Assembly (NCBI GenBank): GCA_028532985.1
Contig: JANCIK010000008.1
Location: 992,001 to 1,056,000 of the forward strand
DNA: 64,000 nucleotides
Reading direction: 5' to 3'
Source: Stropharia rugosoannulata
Taxonomy: Eukaryota; Basidiomycota; Agaricomycetes; Agaricales; Strophariaceae
Under the pieces are notes generated by a model. The model made no database searches. It had not been told where the DNA came from and saw nothing but the letters and a program-made list of their open reading frames with translations. A program made the translations under genes and the position numbers. This document shows positions 1 through 10,537 of this stretch, one piece after another. The first letter of the stretch is position 1. Each line of letters begins with the position of its first letter.

Positions 1-1378
1 GAAGGGGATGTAAGGGGCGGAAAACGGCCACGTACCAGGATCATCGGAAAATAGAACAAGCGAGCGCAGACACATGGGCAACGCTACGAAACGGTGCCAG
101 GGACCGAATACCGTAGGGCGGCGAGGCAGAAACAGCCAATGAACATAGAAACGACTAAGCCCTAAAAGGCATTAGCACACGCAACCCATAACAGGAAATA
201 CGCTCAAATAACACTAGGCGGTAACGGCAATGTTAGTGCAGCATAAGCGACGTCAACAGAACGACGACCGGGCGCGGCGGTATGCACTCAGGCACGCAAA
301 CACGATCAAACGACGGCTGCAACAGGGTGTGAGCAGTGGCTAGCGCAAAGGGAGAAATATCAGCAGAAAATTTACAAAGCTAGAACACGGCCTCGAGGCT
401 ATAGAACGTACCAGAACAAGGGGGAGGGACACGTAGACAAAATAGATAATTATAGACTAGACAAACATGTAGTATATAAGGAACCAAAGAACAGAATGAG
501 AGGGCAGCAAGAAGCTCCCCAGTTTTTCCCCCATAACTAGTTAAAGGCTCACGAAGAGTCGTTCCACCACATCTTAATTCAGTCACTACATACAAACAAG
601 AGCGCTATACGGCTTTATTTTCCTTAAGACCCCTCTTTGGCAATCACACCACTTGCCACTCGCAAACGAAACTTACATCTTTCAACGGCCATAATTGTAT
701 AGTACCACCAGCTTATACTGTAGCCTAACTTGAAATCTGCTATATACATTGTATACTTGCTGTCACTCTCATAGCATGTCTTACTGTGGAAGGTTTGATG
801 GCTTGATAGGACATGAGCTTGGCCCACTAAGAGGTGACTGACAGTCACCGGTTTAATTAAACTGTAGTGTATCATAGGTTTTACATTTGTGGTCAACATC
901 AACGGCAGATCTGCACTGCTCTATACAGTCATGCTTTCCGATAATAAACACATGTTTGGACTGCCATTCCTCAGTCTTCTGTACTCATGGCCTGGATCAT
1001 GAGGATGGTGTAAGCATGTGGTGGGGCATATGCCCCATTCTATGTGTGCTGGATGATCCAACCCACCCCCCAGTGGCAGCACACAATTTACAAATAGTGT
1101 AATCAGCATTTACACGGGATTACCTACTACAAGGCAGTTGGAGATTTGCAGTAGTGTTCTTTTCACAGCAATGTGGGGGGAGATTATCTCGCCCAGTCCT
1201 TTGTAGAGTACAATATCTGTCTCTTCTTCTTCACACAGATATATTATGAAACAAGATCTATGTATTTGACCCTCTCTGAGCATAGCATGGAGCAAGAGCA
1301 CAGGACTGTAATTGAAAGGATGAATAAGAGGATCTTTTCCTCTCTTGCTTCGGCTACATAGGTAGGTCCATTACTGCT
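1..1378. other. No supported gene
   Basis: Only short open frames are found (for example minus 380-595 and 624-902, plus 887-1102). None has a recognisable domain, a convincing intron structure or a related copy elsewhere in the window. The first 600 bases are purine-rich on the plus strand, so a minus-strand exon or UTR of a gene lying outside the window is possible but not shown. Confidence 0.5.
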
Positions 1379-1477
1379 CACATAGTGTAGCTACATAGGA
1401 CCGTACCATACGGTCCAGGGAACCATCCCAGTGTAGTCGTATGATCCGGGTCGAGGGAAATCCCTCGTTCCCTCAAG
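1379..1477 (+). repeat. Left terminal inverted repeat of foldback element
   Basis: About 83% identical by eye to the reverse complement of 4061-4159, including shared blocks CATACGGTCCAGGGAACC and GGGTCGAGGGAA. A weaker second copy of the core (CATACAGGTCCAGGGAGACC) lies at 1517-1536, showing internal duplication of the end. Two copies of a roughly 46-bp repeat containing GGGGGCCGA follow at 1548-1640. Confidence 0.75.
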
Positions 1478-1740
1478 AACATGTCCTAAATAAGAAATAT
1501 ACACTGTATACGAGTCATACAGGTCCAGGGAGACCCTCCCCAGTTTATATATGGGGGCCGATAATATTCCCCACATTACCTACGGCGGTCGCTTAGCAAA
1601 TGGGGGCCGACAGTACCCCTTGTGTATTACCTACAGCAGTTGGTTATATAAATAAATGGCCTGTCCTTCCAATCCATCCACATAAGTGAGCAGCAATGTA
1701 TATATTGGTGGTCATGGATTAATGGGCTCTTGAGTGCTTA

Positions 1741-2600
1741 TTGTTTCGGCCCTCAATCTTCAAGCACCTGCTTTCTTGGCTTTTGAGCACCTGTTGGCTC
1801 GGCTTTCAAGTGCCTGTTTTCTTAGGTCTTGAGCATCTGCTGTCTCGGCTTTTAATTGTTTTTTTTTATCTTGCCTTCAAGCACCTGTTTTCTCGGCTCT
1901 CGAGTGCTTATTGTCTCGGCTTTCGAGTTCCTGTTTTCTTGGCTCTCGAGCACCTGCTGTCTCGGCTTTTGAGCACCTGTTTTCTCGGCATTTAATTGTT
2001 ATTTATCTCGCCTTCAAGCACCTGTTTTTTCGGCTCTCGAGTGCTTATTGTCTCGGCTTTCGAGTACCTGTTTTCTCGGCTTTCGAGCACCTGTTTTCTT
2101 GGCTCTCAAGCACCTGCTGTCTCGGCTTTCAATTGTCTTTTATCTCACCTTCAGGTACCTGCTTTCTCGGCTCTCGACTGCCTATTGTCTCGGCTTTCAA
2201 GCGCCTATTGTCTCGGCTTTTGATTGCCTGTTTTCTCGGCTTCTGAGCACCTGTTTTCTTAGTGTTCAACTGTCTTTTATCTTGGCTTTCAAGCACCTGT
2301 TTTTGTGGCACTCAAGCGTTTTTTATCTCAGCTCTCGAACACCTGTTTTCTTAGCACTCAAGCACCCTTCTCCACTCTTTTGCATCTGTTATCTCAGCTT
2401 TCAAGTGCCTGTTTTCTCAGCATTCAAATGTCTTTTATCTCGCCTTTCGAGCCCCTTTTTCTTGGCTCTCAAGTGCTGCTGCTGAGGCACCTGTTTTTAG
2501 CACTCAAGCATCTGTTATTTGTGCTTTTGAGCTTCTGTTATCTTGGCTCTCAAGCAACAGCACTCAATTACTTGTGAACCTGTTTTTTTGTTCCTTGAGT
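1741..2600 (+). repeat. 23-bp minisatellite array, left arm
   Basis: About 37 degenerate units of 23 bp with consensus close to TCTCGGCTTTCGAGCACCTG plus TTT; a few units are 22 bp. Because 23 is not a multiple of three and the unit has no stop codon, all three plus frames stay open for long distances. The resulting open frames rich in Leu, Ser, Arg and Phe are by-products, not genes. The array decays towards its inner end. Confidence 0.9.
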
Positions 2601-3154
2601 GCCTGTTAACTCAACCCTCAACTTATTATGGGATTGTTATGGGCTGTGTTTGAGTGTTGATTCTCTTTGTCATTCAGTTACTTGTTCTTTGTTCTGTGGA
2701 AACTAGCACTGATGTTATGGTCTTCATGCATGTGCTCTTAATATTTTGTGGCAAAATAAATTAGTTACTGTTCATTTCATGTATGTTACTATTTACAGTT
2801 GATATATGCCCATACACACAGGTTATTGTTAATGTGGATTGCATGCCTATATCATCTATTCAATGAGAAAGACCACACCCCAGTACAATGAAATTACATA
2901 AAACAAGTTAAAGATTTGTGAATATGTTTGGAAATAGCATGATAGATCTGTAAAATGCAGATTTCTAGGTATATAGAAGTAAAATAGTATAAAGTTCTAC
3001 AAGATGAGAAAAAGCACCATAGCAACCAAAACACCACTCAACAGTTACGAAGCAAGATATACTGTATGAGGTAATTCAAACCAGACATCAAATATGAAAT
3101 CATAGCAATATACATGGAATGAATAGTGAAAACAATACTTGAACATGGAGAATC

Positions 3155-3690
3155 AAAAGCCGAAAAAGCAGGTGCTCAAAAGTCGAGAAGGCAGGTTCTT
3201 GAAAGCTGAGAAAACGGGTGCTTGAAAGCCGAGATAAAAGACAGTTGAACACTATGAAAACAGGTGCTCAGAAGCCGAGAAAACAGGCAATCAAAAGCCA
3301 AGACAATAGGCACTTGAAAGCCGAGAAAACAGGCAATCAAAAGCCGAGACAATAGGCACTTGAAAGCCGAGACAATAGGCAGTTGAGAGCTGAGAAAGCA
3401 GGTACCTGAAGGTGAGATAAAAGACAATTGAAAGCCGAGACAGCAGGTGCTTGAGAGCCAAGAAAACAGGTGCTCGAAAGCCGAGAAAACAGGTACTCGA
3501 AAGCCGAGACAATAGGCACTCGAAAGCCGAGACAATAAGCACTCGAGCGCCGAAAAAACAGGTGCTTGAAGGCGAGATAAATAACAATTAAATGCCGAGA
3601 AAACAGGTGCTCAAAAGCCGAGACAGCAGGTGCTCGAGAGCCAAGAAAACAGGTGCTCAAGTGCCGAAATAATATGCACCCACAAAGGAA
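3155..3690 (-). repeat. 23-bp minisatellite array, right arm (inverted)
   Basis: About 23 units of the same 23-bp repeat in reverse orientation. Runs of consecutive unit variants match the left arm in order, so this is a mirror copy and not an independent expansion. Degenerate units continue to about 4040, where a last TCTCGGCTTTC stands. Together the arms could form a hairpin with a loop of roughly 550 nt. Confidence 0.9.
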
Positions 3691-4060
3691 AAATGCAGCC
3701 CAGTAATGCAAACAAATATTTGACCAATTTGCAATACAACTGCCAAATAAAAGCAGCTCCCAGAGCCCAAACTGTGAGCGCATTTTATCAACTAACAGGG
3801 TATCCAGTGGCCCACCAAAAGCCATCCAAAACGAGCCAAAAATGGGTGCATAATGGCCAAAATAATAGGCATCTATCGGCGAAACAAGCCACCATGAAAG
3901 CCGAAAAAAATGCCCATCAGGGCCGACTAAAGATACATTTGATAGTTTAGTATATTTGATATAATACAGTCACTATCTAACATTACAATATATATGAAAT
4001 AATGTACTCGGCATTCTAGCCATCTCGGCTTTCACAGAGCCTTCCCAATTTGGCATGCAA

Positions 4061-4159
4061 CTCCAGGGAACAAGGGAGTTCCCTCGACCCGTATGATACG
4101 ACTACAGTGGGTTGGTTCCCTGGACCGTATGACTCGGTACAGTGTAGCGACACTACCTG
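4061..4159 (-). repeat. Right terminal inverted repeat of foldback element
   Basis: Inverted partner of 1379-1477. It ends at ...CACTACCTG, immediately followed by TACTGCT, the same seven bases that precede the left end. Confidence 0.75.
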
Positions 4160-4283
4160 TACTGCTTTGCACCAACCTCCTTGCGGTTTGCACAGACACA
4201 TGTCCAATTTGCACGGACGTTGCACAGGTGCACAGACGTGCCATGGACATGCTACGGACTTTTCAACCACTGAGTAACAGCTG

Positions 4284-4523
4284 CTACAGCAACTGACATC
4301 CTTTGAAATGCCCCGGTGAATGGGAGTCATCGCCGAATTTGACGGGGTCGATGGATTTGACGTCGTTGACGAGTTGTAAATACTTCCCATTGGCAACAAC
4401 AAAAGGAGCACAACTGCATATGCCTGTTTGAGCAGCCCGAACCGCAGCTACTAACAGATGACTGCGATAGGAACTTTCAATGCTCACCAGGATGGCATCG
4501 AAATACCAATGTGGTGCAAACAA
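4284..4523 (-). CDS. Short open frame of unknown nature
   Basis: A 79-residue minus-strand frame with protein-like composition: a hydrophobic, alanine-rich stretch with Cys-Ser-Cys-Ala-Pro, followed by an acidic tail. I recognise no family. No upstream or downstream exon could be joined with confidence. It may be an exon of a decayed gene or a chance frame next to the foldback element. The rest of 4160-5195 shows nothing recognisable. Confidence 0.15.
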   Translation of the reverse strand: MFAPHWYFDAILVSIESSYRSHLLVAAVRAAQTGICSCAPFVVANGKYLQLVNDVKSIDPVKFGDDSHSPGHFKGCQLL

Positions 4524-5194
4524 AAGCTCAATCAGTCAGATTGGTCAGGTATATCGAACTGAAATAAATATATATTGTAGAAATGACATGTGTAACAGTC
4601 AGAATCTGATTTGTTTCAGAGGTCATGTTTAAATCTGCACTGCCTATGCCAATCTGGAAAATGAAGACCAAATATGGCATGTTGCCATATATACTGCTAT
4701 TGTGATACAACATCTGCCTTGAGACCTGGGTTGATATATCAGATGTTGTAACCCAGTGTCGCGCTGATGACGTGCAGTTACATATTTGGTATTACTACCA
4801 TGGGCGTGCTAACAAAGTTCCTCGGCACTTTTTGTATGACACTAGAGAAGTCATAAGTTAACGGGACTCAGACAAATTTGTGGCAAGGACAGGATAGAGA
4901 CAGGTACAGAAAGCAAGTAGCAATACATGTTGGGGCCAGAACACACGGTAAAGGTGTGAGAATGGAAATAATGAGTGCATAAACACAAAGTACTGAGGTC
5001 TCGTGGATGGGAAACAATCTAAACTTGAACATGTCCCTGTCCTGGCGTTGCAACCTCCCCGTGAATACCAAAGTTAAAACATTGAGCGCTGGAGACTGAG
5101 TGTGATAGGGCCTGATGCCACTTACAGGCTCATGCACTGCCTTTTACCAGGGATCGGCACCTGATTCAAAAACCACGATGTATGATAACGAGGA

Positions 5195-6310
5195 CACGAA
5201 TCCAACGTCTGAAGAAATTAAATCTTACTATTCTTGCTGGCGTGTGTCAGCTGGCTCATTCCTTATTACAATGGAATTAATCTCTATTGGTTTCCAATAA
5301 ATGGCATGTATGCTTGAAAGTAATACATGCTGGCTGAAATATTTGGCTGAACAGCTCAGAAGAGACCCTTGATGAGTTCTCCGAGTTTCCTGGCGCTGGG
5401 CCAGACGTATTGCAAGTTGTACGCGTAAATGTGCGGGAACGCCCGAGCAGCTGCCATATCGGGTGTGGGGCTGTGCCAGATTCGGCACGCGGGGCGATTT
5501 TGCTGCTGACTGCAGTGGTTGGCATCGACAATGAACCTACTTGTTACTGAACCGCTCTGAGTAGTGTCATAACCCTTTATAATGGTTAGTAATGGAGTGT
5601 GTACTCTCATTTCTTGTCTGATGCTCTGAGACCTTGGATTGCTCAGTGCGTGGACACAATGCTTCTTTGTCAATGACGACAGCTCACTCTATACTGGATG
5701 AACCTTGCGGCCCCGAAGTCCCTACGGGTGGTGTACCCACCCCGTCTCGGCGTCCCCCTTTTTACTCAGCCACGGCTTTGACTAAACAGACACAGCTCGA
5801 CCTCCCTCGCCCGTTCACCATCTGCTAAATCCGCTCCCGGACGCTCCCGGACGATGCAGCACTGTCCCGAGGCCGGTTGCTTCAAGTTGTCGTCGTTGCA
5901 GAGTCTCGCGTGTTTGCCTCTTCAGTCTCTCCACTGAGCCCGTCCACTCCCCTTGGTCCCCTTTCTCCCCTCGGTCTCGACCCCCCTGTGTCCTTCTGCT
6001 GTTTGTTTCCACGCCTGTATGAAGCAACTTGCTCCCGAGCTAGATCCGTTCACTGTCCGCTGCGCCGTTTCCCAGCCGCCCTCCGCAGCCATCCCCCGCT
6101 CCCAAGTCGCTACCATCACTCCAGCTGCTCCGACTCGGGGCCCGCGGTCCCGCCCCTGCGGCAAGCAGTCGACCCGCGTTAGTTGAACACCTCCCACCTC
6201 CCCTTACCTTCTTCCTCTCTCCTTCGATCTCGCCGCCGAGCGTCTGTCTCCATCCCTTTTCTCTCCTCAGCTCACGCCCGGCTTAGAAGGGGCGGGGTAC
6301 TGTTGCGCGT
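5195..6310 (+). repeat. Interspersed C-rich repeat, left half, interrupted by the retrotransposon
   Basis: Diverged copy of 49730-50990. Shared blocks include TTCCTTATTACAATGGAATTA, GAGTTCTCCGAGTTT, GCTCCCGGACGCT, ATGCAGCACTGTCC and TTTGTTTCCACGCCTGTATGAAGCA. The match stops at the outer LTR boundary and resumes at 37466, so this is one repeat split by the insertion. It has no intact gene; short pyrimidine-rich frames here are not supported. Confidence 0.7.
6307..6310 (+). repeat. Target-site duplication GCGT, left copy (outer element)
   Basis: GCGT stands directly before the LTR start TGTGAGG and again directly after the far LTR end CCTGTCA at 37466-37469. Removing the element and one GCGT gives a continuous sequence that aligns with the related repeat near 51000. 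Confidence 0.8.
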
Positions 6311-7516
6311 TGTGAGGTCTACTGCGTAGCTAGACTCGAAATCGCGAAACACAACACACACACACACCCAGCGGAGCGAGATCCTATCCCTTAGATCGAG
6401 CGAACGCCCTCAACTAAATGGTAGTATAATCTATGCTCTGCTCTGGTTCCCGTTCCGGGCGTGCGATGCGCGCACCTCGTGTCCTCTAGTCTTTGTAATA
6501 GCAAGTAGTGCCTGCAAGTTCGTTTGTAAGGAGGGGTTTAATTCTAGTAAATCTCGGATAGAGCCCGGTTGCTAGTGGCGTGCACAAAGCAAAGTGATAA
6601 ATGAAATAAGTTGTTTTTAGCGAACAGCTTCGCTGCGCGCACTTCCGGGTCCGGTGACCTCGTACGATGCGCGGACTCTCCAAAGTCCAATAATCCAAGA
6701 CTCTCCAAAGTCTTTCACCCGGCAGTGCAGTCTCACAGTCTAAACACTACAGTGCAAGTTTCCGTACACGGTTGTACTGACTCCTCACTGAGCTCTCCAA
6801 ATGACCCGGTGGTCAGAAGCTATCCAAAACTCCTATGATTCACAAACACTTCACAGTTAAACCCTAACAAAAGCTAAACACAGCCCGCTGACGGCCTGGG
6901 ACAGAACCCAGCACACAGATCTAGTGGGTAGACAATTGCTTAAATTACTATAGACAAGGATACAGGTTTATATGCGATGCGCGCATGTGTACTAATGATA
7001 TGGTGAAGTAAATACTAGCAACGCCCAAAGGTCCGCACATCGCATCCGGCTTCCTCTAGTGTTCCAGCCCTTGGCATTCGCTGCGTGCATGTCGTTCGTT
7101 CCCTCGGGCTTTTGCGCGTCTTTTTGATGCGCGCCGCCACGGTCACATGATGTGTGGACTTAGGCAAATTCTGCCTTTGTGATGCGCGCACATGAGATGC
7201 GCGCACAGCCCTTCACACCGCCCTTGGTGCTTGCTCAGCTGTACTCACACCGCACTTGGCTGGTGCTTAACCGTTCTACGCACACCTAATTGCCCGCACA
7301 GATGGCCAAGCTATGCACTTTTAAAAACTTGTACAGTTCGCTGCCCAATCCTTCTCACAATAGGTGCGCGCAGGCGCTTGTAGTCATGATGCGCGCTGAT
7401 AGCTATAGACTATGAGTCAGGCCCAACTCTAGTCTCTCTGTGTTCTCCCGCGCGCAGCTATCCCACTAACGGACCTTCTGACTGTTTACACCCGTAGCCA
7501 AAAAGCAGCCCTGTCA
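6311..7516 (-). repeat. LTR, outer element, 3' LTR (left)
   Basis: Begins TG and ends CA. It pairs with 36253-37465: the two share diagnostic differences (for example CTCAACTAAATGG) against the inner pair. Compared with its partner it lacks a few bases around 7017-7070. It contains several exact TGCGCGCA octamers and, on the minus strand, a CATATAAA box (6967-6974). A 75-codon plus-strand open frame here recurs in all four LTRs but has no independent support. Confidence 0.93.
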
Positions 7517-7553
7517 TCTCCCCCCCACTAAAATCTTGACTGTCCTCAGTCAA
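7517..7553 (-). promoter_or_regulatory. Polypurine tract and adjacent hairpin, outer element
   Basis: Directly next to the LTR, the minus strand reads AGTGGGGGGGAGA (7517-7529), the purine primer for plus-strand DNA synthesis. It fixes this LTR as the 3' one. Immediately after it lies a perfect 7-bp inverted repeat with a 4-nt loop, TTGACTG-TCCT-CAGTCAA (7536-7553). A sister copy of tract and hairpin lies inside the element at 10481-10517. Confidence 0.8.
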
Positions 7554-7957
7554 TTCCAGATGCGCGCCTCGCCTGCGTAGTAACCGTCTACTAGTTTCCC
7601 TGAAATGCCGTTCTGAGTCATCTCTCCATTTGGTTTCTTGATTTCCTCTTTGGCATCCCCACAGAGCCCTTCTCAGACTAAACATCTTCAAGACGCCACT
7701 TGCGCGCTGATGCGCGCACCGCCCTTTTACATTACTTGCTGACCTGTCGCCGATGATGGTCTCCCCATTACTATTCTCTGATCAGCCCTGAGTCATCGTC
7801 CTAGTCAGACCCTCCCTTTTCCTGTTTTGGGCCCTGCCGTGCCTTTCTTCTGCGGCTCGCTGTTCTAGTACATCGCCGGAAAGTTTATTCGACATGCGCT
7901 CCTCGCCGTCTGGCTTCTCCCCTGCTCCAGAATTTTCCTTCGCTATTCCTCCAAACT

Positions 7958-7965
7958 TATATAAA
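7958..7965 (+). promoter_or_regulatory. TATA box of AS1, outer copy
   Basis: TATATAAA, 98 nt before the AS1 start codon and in the same orientation. The inner copy keeps a weaker version (TATATAA at 15626-15632) at a comparable distance although the surrounding sequence has diverged. This supports real plus-strand transcription. Confidence 0.55.
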
Positions 7966-8062
7966 CCTCCTTGGATCCTTTTCAGCCCATCTCTCCTATC
8001 ATCCTTCGTCTCCTCCTGCTGCTTTCCTATCTTATCTCACTGTGGCATCTCACCGCGACTTC

Positions 8063-10131
8063 ATGGCTTTCCACAAACGCAGCCTCAATCGCAAGCAGAA
8101 GACCGCCGTCCGCGAGGGCGAGATATCTGATCACTTCCACCGCCTCCGACTGGTGCTCGCACGATACGATACGTTGGAGGATTTGAGCGTGCACGACAGC
8201 TTATCTCCTGACGAAACCACTCAGTTCCACTCGGTGCGCGAACAATTCGGGTTCGCCCTCGAACAACACCTTCTTGCCTTCCCCATCGACGTGTCTTACC
8301 ATGCGGGTACACGCGAACTCGTTCTCCTCCTTTCCTTGCTTGCTTTTGAGAATGACGACCCCGTGTTCGGTTGGGCGTCCTCTGACCCCATGCAGCACAC
8401 CGTGTGGTATACCGAGTCCGACCTTGAGCCGGTAAGTAGTCATTTCTTTTGTGTTGCTGCGCTGCGCTCACTCTCTTCTAGCTACCATCTTATAAGCGCG
8501 CATTTCTCACTGCGTTCCCACCTTCTTGGTCCCCTGGAAGCGAGCCTGAGCCTCGCCTAGAGTATGCGCCGCTGGCGTCGACCAGCACCGATGTGGAGAT
8601 GGGCGAGTCCACCGAGAGTGGAAGGATTATTGAAGTACCGCCCGTCCCTCCCTCCGAAGAGCGGCGCGCATCTCCTTCGCCAACCCCGCCTCCGCCTTCT
8701 CCCGACCCCATGCCCGTCAAGCCTCCTCCCGCCGTGCCTGCAAAACGCAAGCGCGCAGTGCCTTCTCCAACCCCGCCTCCTCCATCTCCAGACCCCGTAT
8801 CCCCTCGCGTTGACGATTCCGCACCTGCTGCGCCCTCCAAGCGCAAGCGCGCCGCGCTCGTCCCTATTTCGACTTTGCCTGTCCCTCCAGTTCCCCTCGC
8901 CAAACGTCCGCGCAAAACCGCTGGTACTGGTACTTTGTTTCCTCTTTTATCTTATCTGACACCTTTTAATTTTAATTTTATTTAGTGATTCAAGAGGCTG
9001 TAGCAGGGCCTTCCACCGTGCGCGCCTCTCCTCACATTCCCCAAGTGCGCGCATCGCGTACGAAAGTCATTCCCTTAGAGGCCATTCCCAGCGGCCTCGA
9101 AGAGCTGCCACGCCTGAAGGGCGTCGATTCTTCTAAGTCCCAATATCGCTCGATGTACCCTATCTACAATCTTCTTCCTGGAGTCTACCATGCATCCCTG
9201 GCATTGGCTGGCAAGCCTCTGCCCGACGCCATAAGCATGGCCCAACTCCCACCTGAAGAAGCGCTGCGCGAGGCGATTATAGTTTGTCTCTTCGTTTTCT
9301 CCTCTTTAGCTTTTTATTTATTTATTATTTCCTTCCTTAGCCCGGCTTTACATGCTCCCTTTGCGGACGCCCCCAGGACGAGTCTTCCGACTCTCCTTCC
9401 CTCAAGCATCTCTGTATCCTTCGCGGTCCTGGCAGGAAGTGCGCAAGTTGCCGCCTAGGGGGTCAGGGCCCCTGCCTGCATACCATGACCGGCGCTGAGC
9501 TCGACAGCGCACTAGAAGGTACCTCTGGTTGGTACTGCACTTCTCCTCGTGGTGCGCACATCTCCTTTGTTTTCTTTTCTTCTATTACTTATTCCTTTCT
9601 TTCTTTTCAGAATTACAGGCCTCTTTCGCCCGCCTTGACACTTTCCGCCAGCAAGCGCGCGCCGCGGAGGAAACCCGTCGAGGCCTTCAGCGCCTCTACT
9701 TCGCCGAACTCATCCAGCTTGTGCAGCTCGCGCAGGCTATGGCCGTGACTCTGCCGACTAACGTCATTATTGGCTCCCGCTTCACTGACTGCGAGACATT
9801 CGACGCCCTTCGATCTATGGACCTTGAACAGCTCTGCGCTTCCTATGATGCGCTCTGCCAACCATTGGACTCCCACCCTTCGATCGATTCCCTGCCCTCC
9901 TCTTCTTTCTACTGTCCAGACCATCCGCGTCAAGATCCTTCTTCTTTTGTCCCTGCCCCCCAGCCTTCTAAGGCTTCCAAAGTCCCGAAATCGACGTCCA
10001 AAGGCAAGGGTAAAGGCAAAGGAAAAGGCAAAGCTCCCGTTCGCTCCTACAAGTCCTCTCCCGTTGTTGTTAACGACTCGAGCCCTGAGGCCTCCGCTGA
10101 GGAAGAAGATGTCGTTAACATGGAGGCCTAA
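8063..10131 (+). CDS. AS1: antisense accessory protein with six-Cys module, outer copy
   Basis: Five exons join into one frame of about 614 residues: 8063-8431, 8482-8929, 8986-9281, 9341-9551 and 9611-10131. The fourth donor could instead be at 9528, also in frame. All introns are 50-60 nt and GT-AG. Order of parts: a conserved helical N-terminal domain (residues 1-123); a Pro-rich low-complexity region with repeated KRKR-type basic clusters that could be nuclear signals; a conserved GVDSS...NLLPGVY segment; a cysteine module C-x2-C-x16-C-x8-C-x2-C-x7-C (376-416), likely metal binding; a coiled coil with Gln/Ala/Glu; and a Lys/Gly- then acid-rich tail. The ATG chosen aligns with the inner copy; an in-frame GTG lies seven codons upstream. 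I recognise no known family. It lies antisense to gag-pol between pol and the 3' LTR. No membrane segment is seen, so it is not env-like. Confidence 0.75.
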
Positions 10132-10480
10132 GTCTTGCTGCGGGGCGCGCACTTTGGCGCTTGTTTTCTCTTCTTATATCTCCCTTTCTTGTGCTCTCCC
10201 TTACTGTTCTATCTAGCATATGTAGAATAGCTTTTGTCTAGTATTAATATGCTTTGAAATTATTTATCTTTTGCCTCCTTCCTGTGTGATCCTAAGTGCT
10301 TTATTTTCTGTAATATTCCCTGAGCGAGTACAAGTGCGATGCGCGCACATGAAAGATGCGCCCTTGCTTGTATGTGCCCATCACCTTCTGCTCCTGTCCT
10401 GAGTTCCTGATCTCTCTGCCCTATCTCCATAAGCTCCTAGATTTATCCCTGCTTAGCTAGGTCATCTTGGCTAGGTCATC

Positions 10481-10517
10481 TCTCCCCCCCACTATAAATT
10501 CAACTGTCCCCAGTTGA
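10481..10517 (-). promoter_or_regulatory. Internal second polypurine tract and hairpin, outer copy
   Basis: A near-duplicate of the 3' LTR-adjacent block. The minus strand again reads AGTGGGGGGGAGA (10481-10493), followed on the plus side by a 7-bp stem with 4-nt loop, TCAACTG-TCCC-CAGTTGA (10500-10517). On the plus strand it contains TATAAAT (10493-10499), 45 nt before the AS2 start codon. It could be an internal plus-strand primer site, the AS2 promoter, or both. Confidence 0.6.
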
Positions 10518-10537
10518 CAGTTTCTTTACTGCCTTCC

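Larger units (their letters stand above)
1379..4159. mobile_element. Foldback-like DNA transposon with minisatellite arms
   Basis: The ends form an imperfect terminal inverted repeat of about 99 bp: the left end begins CACATAGTGTAGCTACA and the reverse complement of the right end begins CAGGTAGTGTCGCTACA. The 7-bp sequence TACTGCT stands directly outside both ends (1372-1378 and 4160-4166), as expected for a target-site duplication. Inside the TIRs, both arms carry arrays of one 23-bp minisatellite in opposite orientation, around a unique, AT-richer centre of about 550 bp (2600-3150). No transposase frame is visible, so it looks non-autonomous. The architecture is that of foldback elements, in which long inverted repeats are built from short tandem repeats. 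The superfamily is not assignable; a 7-bp duplication would be compatible with several DNA transposon groups. Confidence 0.75.

Noticed and set aside
1741..2577. Long overlapping frames rich in Leu, Ser, Arg and Phe
   Set aside because: They are translations of a stop-free 23-bp minisatellite in all three frames.
1741..2600. CRISPR-like regular repeats
   Set aside because: Units abut without unique spacers, degenerate gradually, and lie in a eukaryotic foldback element.
6611..6838. 75-codon plus-strand frame in the LTR, present in all four LTRs (also at 14211, 28993 and 36553)
   Set aside because: LTRs are copies of each other, so conservation is not evidence of coding; no promoter, start context or domain supports it.
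8490..8915. Gly/Arg-rich minus-strand frame of 141 codons over AS1
   Set aside because: It is the complement of the Pro-rich AS1 exon and is not continued in the inner copy with the same frame.
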